Positions 1 through 9,100 of a stretch of DNA of 64,000 nucleotides are shown here, piece by piece; the first letter of the stretch is position 1; the number at the start of each line of letters is the position of its first letter. The translations under genes were made by a program, and so were the position numbers. The DNA is taken from contig NZ_JABAII010000025.1 in the NCBI RefSeq assembly GCF_012641405.1, forward strand, positions 25,280 to 89,279, read 5' to 3'. The notes beneath the pieces are model-generated. The model did no database searches, was not told where the DNA came from, and saw only the letters and a program-made list of their open reading frames with translations. Source of the stretch: Rhizobium sp. P40RR-XXII. GTDB taxonomy: Bacteria; Pseudomonadota; Alphaproteobacteria; Rhizobiales; Rhizobiaceae.

Positions 1-673
1 GTGGGATCGAAACGGCCTCGGCAGCCGCCTTGGCCTTGCCTGCAGCGCTCTTTGCCTTCCCCTCATCCGACAGCAAACTCGTCAGACCACCTTCCGGAGC
101 GGAGAAAACGCGATCGATCTGCGGGCCGGTCGGAACTTCGCTGCCCTTGCCTGCGGCGAATGCATCGATGATCTCTTCGAGACGTGCCGGCGTCAGATCC
201 TCATAGGTATCCTTGCCGATCACCACCATCGGTGCATTGACGCAGGCGCCCTGACATTCGACCTCTTCCCAAGAAAGCGTGCCATCGGCATTGCGCTCGA
301 AGGCGTGGTCATGGATCCGGCTCTTGCAGACCTTGATCAGCCCTTCTGCGCCGCGCAGCATGCAAGGCGTGGTTCCGCAAACCTGGACGTGGGCACGCGT
401 GCCGACCGGATGCAGCTGGAACTGCGTGTAGAAGGTCGCGACCTCAAGCGCGCGAATATAGGCCATGTCGAGCATGTCCGCTATCGTTTCGATCGCGGCC
501 TTGGTGACCCAACCTTCCTGCTCCTGCGCACGCATCATCAGCGGGATGATCGCGGACTGCTGGCGACCATCGGGATATTTCTTGATCGTCTTATCAGCCC
601 AGACCGTATTCTCCTTGTTGAAGGCGAATGCGGCAGGCTGGAATTGATCTTCGGCAAGTCGACGAACGGACAT
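1..673 (-). CDS. nuoE: NADH-quinone oxidoreductase subunit E, 3' end beyond window
   Basis: Thioredoxin-like [2Fe-2S] subunit of the NADH-oxidising arm of respiratory complex I. It starts at ATG 673 (MSVRRLAED) and is open to the left edge, so at least 224 residues are seen and the C-terminus is missing. The fold is marked by the helical N-terminal half (ADKTIKKYPDGR, ATFYTQFQLHP) and four cluster cysteines in VCGTTPC and ECQGAC. The Ala/Lys-rich tail after the ferredoxin domain is usual for rhizobial NuoE. It follows nuoA-D on the same strand, separated from nuoD by a small exported-protein gene. Identity is secure; only the end is unseen. Confidence 0.96.
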   Translation of the reverse strand, partial: MSVRRLAEDQFQPAAFAFNKENTVWADKTIKKYPDGRQQSAIIPLMMRAQEQEGWVTKAAIETIADMLDMAYIRALEVATFYTQFQLHPVGTRAHVQVCGTTPCMLRGAEGLIKVCKSRIHDHAFERNADGTLSWEEVECQGACVNAPMVVIGKDTYEDLTPARLEEIIDAFAAGKGSEVPTGPQIDRVFSAPEGGLTSLLSDEGKAKSAAGKAKAAAEAVSIP

Positions 674-688
674 CTTTCACGCCTTATC

Positions 689-1006
689 TCAGTTTAAGGA
701 CCCACACCGCGTATTCGTCAGGGACGAAAATTCGCAGGCATAAGCCGACTGGTCTTTCTGCATAAACACAACAAACTTGCCGCCGTTCGGCACAGCGGCC
801 TTGATTTGGTAACCGCGGGAAAGGAGGTCGGCGATCGTGGAAGCCCCGCTCGCCTGTACCTCGTTTCCGCCTTTCGCAGACTTCCCGCCGATCGCGGTCG
901 AACCCTGCATGTTGATGTTCGGCAGGGCCAGTGTATTGCCCGTCTGCTGCGCGGAAGCGCCACCGACAAACAGGATCACAGGAATAGCAACCTGCCAGGC
1001 TCGCAT
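689..1006 (-). CDS. small exported protein inserted between nuoD and nuoE
   Basis: A 105-residue protein of unknown function. The first 20 residues (MRAWQVAIPVILFVGGASAQ) form a signal peptide with a clear A-S-A cleavage motif, so it should be periplasmic. The mature part has a Gly/Asn-rich start and a compact C-terminal region with two cysteines (YACEF and TRCGS). Its ATG shares one base with the nuoD stop codon (TGATG), and nuoE begins 15 bases after its stop, so it is translationally coupled inside the complex I operon. It is not a Nuo subunit. A role in complex I biogenesis is only suggested by position. Confidence 0.8.
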   Translation of the reverse strand: MRAWQVAIPVILFVGGASAQQTGNTLALPNINMQGSTAIGGKSAKGGNEVQASGASTIADLLSRGYQIKAAVPNGGKFVVFMQKDQSAYACEFSSLTNTRCGSLN

Positions 1007-2196
1007 CAGCGATCCACCTCACCGAACACGATGTCGAGCGAACCAAGCACCGCCGCGACGTCGGCGAGCTGATGGCCGCGGCACATGAAATCCATGGCCT
1101 GCAGATGCGCATAGCCCGGCGCACGGATCTTGCAGCGATAAGGCTTGTTGGAGCCATCGGAGACGAGATAGACGCCGAATTCGCCCTTCGGCGCTTCGAC
1201 GGCTGCGTAAACCTCGCCGGCCGGCACGTGATAACCTTCGGTGTAGAGCTTGAAGTGGTGGATCAGCGCTTCCATCGAGCGCTTCATCTCGCCACGCTTC
1301 GGCGGCACGACCTTGCCGTCGAGCGAGGAGACCGGCCCGACCTTGGCATCCCCCAGCAGGCGATTGACGCACTGCTTCATGATGCGGACGGATTCGCGCA
1401 TTTCGATCATGCGGATGAGGTAACGGTCGTAGCAATCGCCGTTCTTGCCGATCGGAATGTCGAATTCGAGATCGGAATAGCATTCATAGGGCTGCGCCTT
1501 GCGCAGGTCCCAGGCGGCGCCGGAGCCGCGGACCATCACGCCCGAGAAGCCCCAGGCCCAACAGTCTTCCAGCGAAACCACGCCGATATCGACGTTACGC
1601 TGCTTGAAGATACGGTTGCCGGTCAGAAGATCGTCGATATCGTCGAGCGCCTTCAGGAAGGGATTGCACCAGTCGCCGATATCCTGAACGAGCTTTTCCG
1701 GCAGATCCTGGTGAACGCCGCCGGGACGGACATAGGCTGCGTGCATGCGCGAGCCGGAGGCGCGCTCGTAGAACACCATCAGCTTTTCACGCTCTTCGAA
1801 GCCCCAGAGCGGCGGCGTCAGCGCGCCAACGTCCATGGCCTGCGTCGTCACGTTCAGCAGATGCGAAAGGATACGGCCGATTTCCGAGTAGAGGACGCGG
1901 ATCAGCTGGCCGCGGATCGGGATATCGATGCCGAGCAGCTTTTCGACCGCCAGCGCGTAGGCATGTTCCTGGTTCATCGGCGCCACGTAGTCGAGGCGGT
2001 CGAAATAAGGAACGGCCTGAAGGTAGGTCTTCGATTCGATCAGCTTTTCCGTGCCGCGATGTAGCAGGCCGATATGGGGATCGACGCGTTCCACAATTTC
2101 GCCGTCCAATTCGAGGACAAGACGCAAAACGCCGTGCGCAGCCGGATGCTGCGGACCAAAATTGATGTTGAAGTTGCGAACGTTATGTTCTGTCAT
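1006..2196 (-). CDS. nuoD: NADH-quinone oxidoreductase subunit D
   Basis: The 49-kDa-type subunit of complex I. It lies in the peripheral arm and, with NuoB, lines the quinone-binding site. The 396-residue length is normal for an unfused alphaproteobacterial NuoD. The family hallmarks GPQHPAAHGVLR near residue 14 and HIGLLHRGTEKLIE near residue 42 are present, and the C-terminus ends with the conserved LGSLDIVFGEVDR. It sits 67 bases after nuoC, and its stop overlaps the start of the next gene by one base. NuoC and NuoD are separate genes here, unlike the NuoCD fusion of enterobacteria. Confidence 0.98.
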   Translation of the reverse strand: MTEHNVRNFNINFGPQHPAAHGVLRLVLELDGEIVERVDPHIGLLHRGTEKLIESKTYLQAVPYFDRLDYVAPMNQEHAYALAVEKLLGIDIPIRGQLIRVLYSEIGRILSHLLNVTTQAMDVGALTPPLWGFEEREKLMVFYERASGSRMHAAYVRPGGVHQDLPEKLVQDIGDWCNPFLKALDDIDDLLTGNRIFKQRNVDIGVVSLEDCWAWGFSGVMVRGSGAAWDLRKAQPYECYSDLEFDIPIGKNGDCYDRYLIRMIEMRESVRIMKQCVNRLLGDAKVGPVSSLDGKVVPPKRGEMKRSMEALIHHFKLYTEGYHVPAGEVYAAVEAPKGEFGVYLVSDGSNKPYRCKIRAPGYAHLQAMDFMCRGHQLADVAAVLGSLDIVFGEVDR

Positions 2197-2263
2197 GGCG
2201 GCGATGCTCGCGTTGTCAGATATTCAGAGAATGGCAGGCTGGAGCCCACCACACGCCCTCAAA

Positions 2264-2866
2264 TTATGCCTTCGCCTTTTCGTCGCCCGGCAGCACGTAA
2301 TCCGTGCCTTCCCAGGGAGACAGAAAGTCGAAGTTACGGAATTCCTGCTTCAGCTCCACAGGCTCATAGACGACGCGCTTGGCAGCATCGTCGTAGCGAA
2401 CCTCGACGAAACCGGTCGTCGGGAAATCCTTGCGCAGCGGGTGACCCTCGAAACCATAATCGGTCAGGATACGGCGCAGATCCGGGTGTCCCGTGAAAAG
2501 AACGCCGTACATGTCCCAGGTTTCGCGCTCGAACCAATCGGCGCCGGGATAAAGGCCACAAGCGGAGGGAATAGGCTGATCCTCGCCGACAGGAACCTTG
2601 ACGCGGATGCGCAGGTTCTTCTTCGGCGACAGAAGATGGTAGACGACATCGAAGCGCTCGGCGCGCTGCGGCCAGTCGACGCCACAGATATCCGTTATGT
2701 TGACGAAGCCGCACTTGGCGTCGTCACGCAGGAAGGTCAGCAGGGCGATAACGTTTTCGGCCGTCGTCGTCACATTCAGTTCACCGTACTTGATCTCGCT
2801 CGAGGAGATCAGGGCGCTGCGAACTTCCGTGAGATAAGCGGCGAGCTCGTTCAGGGCTTCACTCAT
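2264..2866 (-). CDS. nuoC: NADH-quinone oxidoreductase subunit C
   Basis: The 30-kDa-type subunit of the complex I peripheral arm, 200 residues. The diagnostic segment ERETWDMYGVLFTGHPDLRRILTDYGF lies around residues 110-137, followed by the GHPLRKDFP motif. The start ATG at 2866 has AAGG four bases upstream. It begins 18 bases after the nuoB stop and precedes nuoD, so the operon order nuoA-B-C-D is canonical. The C-terminal extension with SPWEG and a lysine-rich end is usual in rhizobia. I see nothing unusual in it. Confidence 0.98.
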   Translation of the reverse strand: MSEALNELAAYLTEVRSALISSSEIKYGELNVTTTAENVIALLTFLRDDAKCGFVNITDICGVDWPQRAERFDVVYHLLSPKKNLRIRVKVPVGEDQPIPSACGLYPGADWFERETWDMYGVLFTGHPDLRRILTDYGFEGHPLRKDFPTTGFVEVRYDDAAKRVVYEPVELKQEFRNFDFLSPWEGTDYVLPGDEKAKA

Positions 2867-2884
2867 GATACCTTGTCCCCTGCC

Positions 2885-3466
2885 TTACCGTTCGATCGTG
2901 CCGGTGCGCCGGATCTTCTTCTGCAGCAGAAGCACGCCGTAAAGCAGCGCCTCCGCCGTGGGAGGACAGCCCGGAATATAGATGTCGATCGGCACCACAC
3001 GGTCGCAGCCGCGCACGACGGAATAGGAATAGTGATAATAGCCGCCGCCGTTGGCGCAGGAGCCCATCGAGATGACATAACGCGGCTCGGGCATCTGGTC
3101 GTAGACCTTGCGCAGAGCAGGCGCCATCTTGTTGGTGAGGGTGCCGGCGACGATCATGACATCCGACTGGCGCGGCGAGGCACGCGGCGCAAAGCCGAAG
3201 CGCTCGACGTCGTAACGCGGCATGGAAACCTGCATCATTTCAACGGCGCAGCAGGCGAGACCGAAGGTCATCCACATCAGGGAGCCGGTGCGGGCCCAGT
3301 TGATCAGCTCATCGGTGGAGGTGACCAGAAAACCCTTGTCGGCGAGTTCGTTGTTGATCTCGCCGAAGAACGGATCGTTGCTGCCGATCGGCTTGCCGGT
3401 CGCGGGATCGACGATCCCCTTCGGCTGCGGCGCCACGAGCGTCGTGTTGCTTGGGGCTACTCCCAT
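2885..3466 (-). CDS. nuoB: NADH-quinone oxidoreductase subunit B
   Basis: The PSST-type subunit of complex I, which carries the terminal [4Fe-4S] cluster N2 that hands electrons to quinone. Cluster ligands are visible in GLACCAVEMM, SMGSCANGGG and PGCPPTAEA. I chose ATG 3466 (MGVAPSN, 193 residues) because AAGGGAG stands seven bases before it. An in-frame ATG at 3487 would add seven residues but lacks a ribosome site. With this start the gene overlaps the end of nuoA by ten bases, which implies coupled translation. The Pro/Gly-rich N-terminal extension before the fold is typical of rhizobia. Confidence 0.97.
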   Translation of the reverse strand: MGVAPSNTTLVAPQPKGIVDPATGKPIGSNDPFFGEINNELADKGFLVTSTDELINWARTGSLMWMTFGLACCAVEMMQVSMPRYDVERFGFAPRASPRQSDVMIVAGTLTNKMAPALRKVYDQMPEPRYVISMGSCANGGGYYHYSYSVVRGCDRVVPIDIYIPGCPPTAEALLYGVLLLQKKIRRTGTIER

Positions 3467-3822
3467 TCCAGGGCTCCCTTCTTCCATTCATAAATAAAGC
3501 CAATGGTCAGCACCAGCAGGAACACCATCATCGACCAGAATCCGAACCAGCCGATCGCGCCGAAGGAGACGGCCCACGGGAAGAGGAAGGCGACTTCCAG
3601 ATCGAAGATGATGAAGAGAATCGATACCAGGTAGAAGCGGATATCGAACTTCATGCGGGCGTCATCGAATGCATTGAAGCCGCATTCATAGGCCGACAGC
3701 TTTTCCGAGTCAGGCGCCTTGAAGGCTACGGCAAATGGCGTGATCAACAGCGCCAGGCCAATCACCAAGGCAATACCAATGAAAATCGCTATCGGAATAT
3801 AGGAACTGAGCAGTCCAGTCAT
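3457..3822 (-). CDS. nuoA: NADH-quinone oxidoreductase subunit A
   Basis: Small membrane subunit of complex I at the junction of the membrane and peripheral arms. Three hydrophobic segments are visible, with the conserved YECGFNAFDDAR loop and FDLEVAFLFPWA in the second helix. ATG codons occur at 3831, 3825 and 3822. The one at 3831 overlaps the ribosome site AGGG and is too close. I give 3822 (MTGLLSSY, 121 residues) because it matches the usual start of rhizobial NuoA; 3825 is equally possible. It is the first gene of the nuo operon, and the promoter must lie in the 250 bases between it and the tRNA genes. Confidence 0.95.
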   Translation of the reverse strand: MTGLLSSYIPIAIFIGIALVIGLALLITPFAVAFKAPDSEKLSAYECGFNAFDDARMKFDIRFYLVSILFIIFDLEVAFLFPWAVSFGAIGWFGFWSMMVFLLVLTIGFIYEWKKGALEWE

Positions 3823-4079
3823 CATGTCCATCCCTGCTTGCGATCAGCGCCGGGGCGGCGCATTTGAGCAAATGCCCAGCAAGCGAAAGAGCGTTGCAAC
3901 AAAGCCGTGGTTAGCGCAGGCGGAGCGCGCGCGCAAGCCTTTTGAATCTGTCGTTCGAGGTACTGTCGAGCGGTAGATATCAATGTGTTGCGACGGCAAC
4001 GCGACAAATCAGCGCAAACGCGAAAGGGCTCGTTCGCAATCGCAATAAATTGACGTTTGATTGTAAGGGCTTGGAGAAA

Positions 4080-4156
4080 TGGCGCGAGTGACGGGGCTCG
4101 AACCCGCGACCTCCGGCGTGACAGGCCGGCACTCTAACCGACTGAGCTACACCCGC
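4080..4156 (-). tRNA. tRNA-Asp (GTC), second of a tandem pair
   Basis: A 77-base cloverleaf read on the minus strand. The acceptor stem GCGGGTG pairs with CACTCGC, and the anticodon stem CCGGC/GCCGG encloses loop CTGTCAC with anticodon GTC. The T-stem loop is TTCGAGC, and CCA is encoded at 4082-4080. Its sequence is the same as the copy at 4208-4284, which lies 51 bases upstream in the direction of transcription, so the two are probably processed from one transcript. Confidence 0.97.
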
Positions 4157-4207
4157 GCATTGCTTGGCCTTTCGGCCGAGCGCAAGATCCGGAACTTGCC
4201 TTGAAAA

Positions 4208-4284
4208 TGGCGCGAGTGACGGGGCTCGAACCCGCGACCTCCGGCGTGACAGGCCGGCACTCTAACCGACTGAGCTACACCCGC
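4208..4284 (-). tRNA. tRNA-Asp (GTC), first of a tandem pair
   Basis: A 77-base tRNA with the same acceptor, anticodon (GTC) and T arms as the downstream copy, CCA encoded. It is the promoter-proximal copy: a sigma-70-type promoter lies about 70 bases upstream at 4352-4380. Confidence 0.97.
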
Positions 4285-4351
4285 ATTTCATTTCAAGCAT
4301 TCCGGATGCTTTCGCACCCATCAAAGCGGCCCTCGCCGTTCGATGAGCGGC

Positions 4352-4380
4352 TAACTACGGGGTTCGTGTTTGGGTGTCAA
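4352..4380 (-). promoter_or_regulatory. sigma-70-type promoter for the tRNA-Asp pair
   Basis: Read on the minus strand, a perfect -35 TTGACA (4380-4375) is separated by exactly 17 bases from a -10 TAGTTA (4357-4352). Transcription would begin near 4345 and run into both tRNA-Asp genes. The strong -35 and ideal spacing fit a stable-RNA promoter. No start site has been mapped. Confidence 0.7.
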
Positions 4381-4676
4381 GCAGGTTTGAATACAAATCG
4401 ATGACAGAGTGCGAATTGTTATGGACAAGCCTGTCCGCAATTTTCCGTTCCGTCGATTTGGCATGGCAGGTTCCCGCCTCACGCATTTCATCGGCCTCTG
4501 ATATGTACCGCGCCAATCGGCGCGTCTTGGCATTTGCGCATGTGGACGGCGTATGCCCCGGGATGCGCAAAATCCAAAAAAATCAAAAAATCTTCACAAA
4601 CACTCTTGCGGTTTTTCCCTGTTCCGCATAGATCACGGCCACCGAATGCGGCGGGCCAATGACTCGCTTGGCTGAA
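4381..4676. other. gene-free spacer between tRNA-Asp and tRNA-Val
   Basis: Together with the promoter, about 390 bases separate the divergent tRNA-Asp and tRNA-Val genes. Short reading frames here have no ribosome sites or recognisable products. The stretch before tRNA-Val is A/T-richer (4567-4625) and may hold that gene's promoter, but I could not fix -35 and -10 boxes with confidence. Confidence 0.5.
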
Positions 4677-4752
4677 GGGCGATTAGCTCAGTTGGTAGAG
4701 CGCCTCGTTTACACCGAGGATGTCGGGAGTTCGAGTCTCTCATCGCCCACCA
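4677..4752 (+). tRNA. tRNA-Val (TAC)
   Basis: A 76-base cloverleaf. The acceptor stem GGGCGAT pairs with ATCGCCC, and the anticodon stem CCTCG/CGAGG holds loop TTTACAC with anticodon TAC. The T loop is TTCGAGT, and CCA is encoded at 4750-4752. It is the gene nearest to the truncated polysaccharide genes at 5.1-6.2 kb and is therefore a possible old integration site. Confidence 0.97.
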
Positions 4753-4842
4753 TTCTTTCCAGACTTAAAATGGTAGATTCTTAGGTAAGAGCGATGTTTT
4801 TCGTTCTCGACCGTCGGTTTTACGCGTCCGATACGCGCCCGT

Positions 4843-4956
4843 TCAATAATTGCCGAAAATAATGACCGCCAGGAGCACCACGGAAACAAGCACGAGGGCC
4901 GCGATGATCATCAGCAGCTCCTTCAGCATGAACCTTTCCATCTTGCTGTCATCCAT
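4843..4956 (-). CDS. 37-residue single-span membrane peptide
   Basis: A short frame starting at ATG 4956, eight bases after a good ribosome site (GGGAG), and ending with TGA at 4843-4845. The peptide has a charged N-terminus (MDDSKMERFMLKE) and one strongly hydrophobic helix (LLMIIAALVLVSVVLLAVII), and ends FGNY. This is the layout of a small inner-membrane peptide. No family is recognised. It is too short to be sure on its own, but the ribosome site and the clean membrane helix argue that it is translated. Confidence 0.5.
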   Translation of the reverse strand: MDDSKMERFMLKELLMIIAALVLVSVVLLAVIIFGNY

Positions 4957-5095
4957 GATGTTTGCTCCCGGCAAACCGTTATTCGCTTTCCTGGCATCGA
5001 ATCGCTGCGCCAAGTTCAGCTATAGTCCACATGTAAGTCGCCATATTGTCAATTTCAGAGACCCTTCAAGCGACCGATTCCATTTTTCGCCGTGT

Positions 5096-5680
5096 TCACG
5101 GCACGTCAATCTTGGATGGCCGCCGTCGCGGGAGGTCAACATAGCCATCAGGCAGATTGACGGTTCGCGACAATAACCTCTCGGCAATCTCGGCGGCGGC
5201 GGCGCGCGCGCCCTCCCCGGAGCAGAAATTGCCGCGTACCTGTATGGCGGCAGCAAGCAACTTGAAGAATGCTTCGCGCAGCTCGGGCGATGGCGGCCTC
5301 GGCTCATGCCAGAATCGATCCAAGGTCCCCTGGTCGCTCAGGCCCACAATATCGTAGACCGCCGCCCCGAGCACTTTGACCGGCCTGCCGGCCCGCAGTG
5401 CCGCAAGTGCTGCCGTGGAATTGACCGTTACCATTCCCTGACTGGCGGCCATCAGCCGGTCGAGATCGCCGCCATCCGTGAAATGGACACGAGAGGACAA
5501 TCCGCAGGAAGCGCCGATACCGTCAACATAGGCCCTCCAGTCCACGAGCCCGTTGTCGAGTGGATGGAGTTTCAGGACGATATGCGTTTCCGGCGCGGCA
5601 TTTTCCGCGAAGGATCGGAGAATCAGCCTGATCGCATCTTGCTGCTGATGAAAGGGCGAGTGCGCCCGCAGCTGGAAACA
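5096..5680 (-). pseudogene. capsular polysaccharide export/synthesis protein, 5' truncated
   Basis: Remnant of a KpsS/LipB-type capsule polysaccharide protein (Pfam Capsule_synth family by pattern). Recognisable residues run from FQLRAHSPF at 5680 through VLKLHPLDNGLVDW and VHFTDGGDLDRLM to the C-terminal VNSTAALAALRAGRPVKVLG region, ending at TGA 5096. The N-terminal half of the family is absent. Upstream of 5680 the open frame continues to 5788 only as antisense of a glycosyltransferase gene on the plus strand. There is no proper start codon or ribosome site at the junction. I read it as a gene that lost its 5' half in a deletion or rearrangement. Confidence 0.75.
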
Positions 5681-6152
5681 GCATGCCGGCGTGGTGGTCG
5701 GTTTCGGCGGGCTAGCCGGCCATTGGTATATGAACAAGCCGAAGGAGTTCGGCGGGCCGATGAACCGGTTGCATGTCCGCAATGGCATGACCTGCGTGAC
5801 CGGGGCAGTGATGCTGATTTCGGGCGATTGCCGGCGATCGATCGGCCTCTTCGACGAGGAGAATTTCGCGGTCGCCTATAATGACGTGGATTACTGCTTG
5901 CGGGCGCACAAGGCCGGCTATCGCATCGTCTGGACGCCGTTTGCCTGCCTCTATCACCATGAATCGCTTTCGCGCGGCTCGGACAAATCCGGCGAACGAA
6001 AGAAACGATTCGAGCAGGAAAAGCAGAATCTGCGCCGGCTGCACGCCACGCAGGATTTCATCGATCGCGCGCTCAACCCGGCTTACAGCCGCGACAAATC
6101 GGACCCGAAGATCGTGATACCGACGCGACTGCATATCCCATCGATGTCGTAA
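5679..6152 (+). pseudogene. family 2 glycosyltransferase, 5' truncated
   Basis: C-terminal part of a GT2-type glycosyltransferase. Homology is recognisable from QHAGVVVGFGGLAGHW (frame open from about 5679), then VRNGMTCVTGAVMLI, the acceptor-site segment FAVAYNDVDYCLRAHKAGYRIVWTP, and YHHESLSRG, ending at TAA 6150-6152. The nucleotide-sugar-binding N-terminal half is missing. It meets the truncated capsule gene head to head within about ten bases (5670-5681). A GTG at 5691 could give a 153-residue product, but this would lack the donor-binding domain. Non-functional remnant is the best reading. Confidence 0.75.
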
Positions 6153-6174
6153 CGCGATCCGCGGGCTATATCGG

Positions 6175-9100
6175 TCAGAGTTGAATAAAATCCAGATCCC
6201 CGCCAATCTCGCTTTTGGCGATGTCGACCACGCTCATCTCGTGGGTGAAGAGGATAGTCTGGAAGCGCTCGGCCGTTGCGGCCAGAACCTGCAGTCCGGC
6301 GCGGGCGCGCTCGTCGTCGAACGTCTGGAAGATATCGTCGACGATCAGCGGCGCCGGCTCGTTGCGCGCCGAATAATCTTCGAGAAATGCCAGTCGCAGA
6401 GCGAGATAGAGCTGGTCGCCCGTACCTTCGCTCAAGCCATCCAGTGGCACGCGTTCGCCCGCAGCACGTTCCGCCAGCAGCTGCAGCGCATCGTTTTCAT
6501 CATGGGCTTCGACAAGGCGGGAGAAACGGCCGCCGGTCAGCTGCGAGAACAACTCCCCCGCCCGCCTGATGACGGGATCAGCCTGTTTTTCGCGATAGGC
6601 CTCCATCGAACCCGCCAGCATGCGCGCTGCGATCTTGAGGACGACCCATTGCCGCGCAAGGTCCTTTGCCTCCTGCTCGGCCGAGAGTTTTTCAAAAACG
6701 GCATATTCGGCACTCACGCCTGTTTCCAAAGCCTGCCGCTGGCGGCGGTTTTCCGCGAGCCGCGCCGAAAGCTCGCCATGCATGGCGAACTGCCGTTGAT
6801 CTTCCTCGGTCAAGCGCTCGATTTCGAGATCGGCGGCGACCCGTTCGAAGCCGGCAAGTTCGGCGCGAAGCTCCTCTTCGGCCTTGCCGTCGGCTTGCTG
6901 GCGGAAGCGGTCGCGACTTTCGACGAGCCGTGCGGCGAGACGCGTGCGTTCGCGTAGCCGCGAAAGCAGTGCCGGCAGATCGTCGACACCGCCGAGATCC
7001 GCAGTCAGCTGGTCGAGATCGATAGCGATGGCGGCAAGCGCTGCCTCCTGGCGTGTCACGAGCGCTTCCCCGCGTTGCCGCTCCTCTTCGAGGCTGTCGC
7101 GCTTCTTCAGCTCGCCCCGCATGGCGTTGACGCGGGTATGCAGTGCCTCGGCGGCGGCATCCGGCGGCAGATGATCCAGTTCATAGCCGCTATTGGCGCC
7201 AAGGGTCGCCAGTCGCCGTTCGAAATCCGCCATGTCGCGCCGCATGCCATTGACGCGACGGAAGCGGTTTTCGCGCTCCGCCAGGACATCCGGCAGCTCC
7301 TGCCATGCCTTCAGGGCGGCGGCCGCCATCTCCAGGGTCGTGTCGGATGGCAGGCCGAGCAGTTCAACGGCCTTGGTAAATGCACCGCGCCAGTCGGCAT
7401 GCTGCCGTTCCAACATCCGCTGCTGGTCCTCGAACCGTGTCAGCCGGTCGCGTGTCGCACCGATCTCCCCTTCCCGCGTGCGGCTTTCGCTCCAGCGTTC
7501 CGAAAGAAGGCGCAGATGCTTGCGCAAGCCTTCCGCAATCGCGGCCGGCGGAAGACGGCCGCTCTTGTAGCCGGTCGCCTCGACGATATCTTGCAAGGCG
7601 GGCAAGACGCGGCCCTCGGCCAGCGCATTCTCATCCCGTTCGTCCAGTAAATCCCGTAGCGCCTTGCGCTCGCGTCGCAGCAACTCCACCCCGCGCCGCC
7701 ACTCCAGCATGGTCGAAGGATCGAGAGCATCGATACCGCAGGGTTCGAAAAGGGCGGAGAAGGTTGCCTGGGCATCCTTCAGGACCTTCTCACAGCCCTT
7801 GAGCCGACCGGAGGCCTCTTCGCGCTCCTGCAGCAGGCGCACCTGACGCAAGCGATAGTCGGCGTGGCGCGCGACACGATCCGCATCGCTCAAGGCGGCA
7901 TCGGCCAGACGGTCCGCCTCGGCCAGCCCAACGGTCAATGCCGCTAGCAGCTTGGCTTCCGGAGCCGCACCGTCCGACCATCTTTGCTGGATGGAAGACC
8001 ATTGCGCATCGCGTTCTTCACGCGCGGCGATGATCTGTTCGCGCGTGACGATCGGCCCGCTACGCTCGGCATCCGCGAGCGTTCGTTCTATCTCCGCCAG
8101 CTGCTCGTCATTGTTCTGCACTTTGCCGGCGGCTTCGCGCACCTTCGATCGCGCCGCGTCGATGGCGTCGCGATGTCCGGCAATCTCCGTCATTTCCGGC
8201 AGCGGCCCCGAGAACAGCATATCGATGTCACCGACCGGTGGCTGCAGCCGTACGGCGGCTTCATTGAGATCGGCTTCGATGCGGCGTATCTGCGTTTCCA
8301 GGCCATCAAGTCGACTCAAGGCCGAGAGGTCGCTAGACAGTGCCTCGAGCTGATCGATGTAGGGTCTCGGATCGATCAGCCGGCCCGTAAGACCATCCCT
8401 CTCAAGCGCCGCGAGCTGCCTGCGCTCGCTCTCGGCTTGCTCTGACAGAGACTGCATCTGCCGCGTAAGCCGCCCGCCCTCCTCCACCAGCTCGAACAGG
8501 CGCGCACGGTCGATATCGCTCGGCTGCTGCCGCTCCAGCTCGAGTTCGGCAAGGCCGAGACGGCGGGCAAGCTGCGAAAGCGTGGTGTCGTAACCGGCGA
8601 GCTCCTGATCGACGCGCGGCAGGTCGTGACGCTGGGCGCGGTAGTTGCCGGTATCGGCAAAGAGCTGCATGATATCGCCCGACATCTGCAGCAGCGCTTC
8701 ATCCACATGGACGCGCGAAAGGTCTTCCTCGGCGCGCAGAACGGCCTGCCGCGCCCGTCGCAGTTCCTCTTCGCTCGCGTGTTTATCGCGCAATCTCTGT
8801 TCAAGCCCGTCGGCAAAGCCATCCGGTATGGCGGCGAGATCGGAAAGGCCATCGAGTGCAAGGGCTTCCGCATCGATTTCTGATAGCAAGGGCTGCAAGG
8901 TCTTCAGCCGCTTGAGCTGATCCAGCGCCTCGCGCGTACCGCGACGCTCTGCCTGCAAGCGCCCCAGTTCCGTCTCCAGCTCGGCCGCCTCGGCAAGGAG
9001 CTTCTTCCAGTCGCCGGATTTCAGCTCGTTTTCCCGTTCTGTCTTACGGGCATCTTCGTAGCGGTCGAGGGCCTGGTAGAAGCCGCGATCCTTGGAGCGT

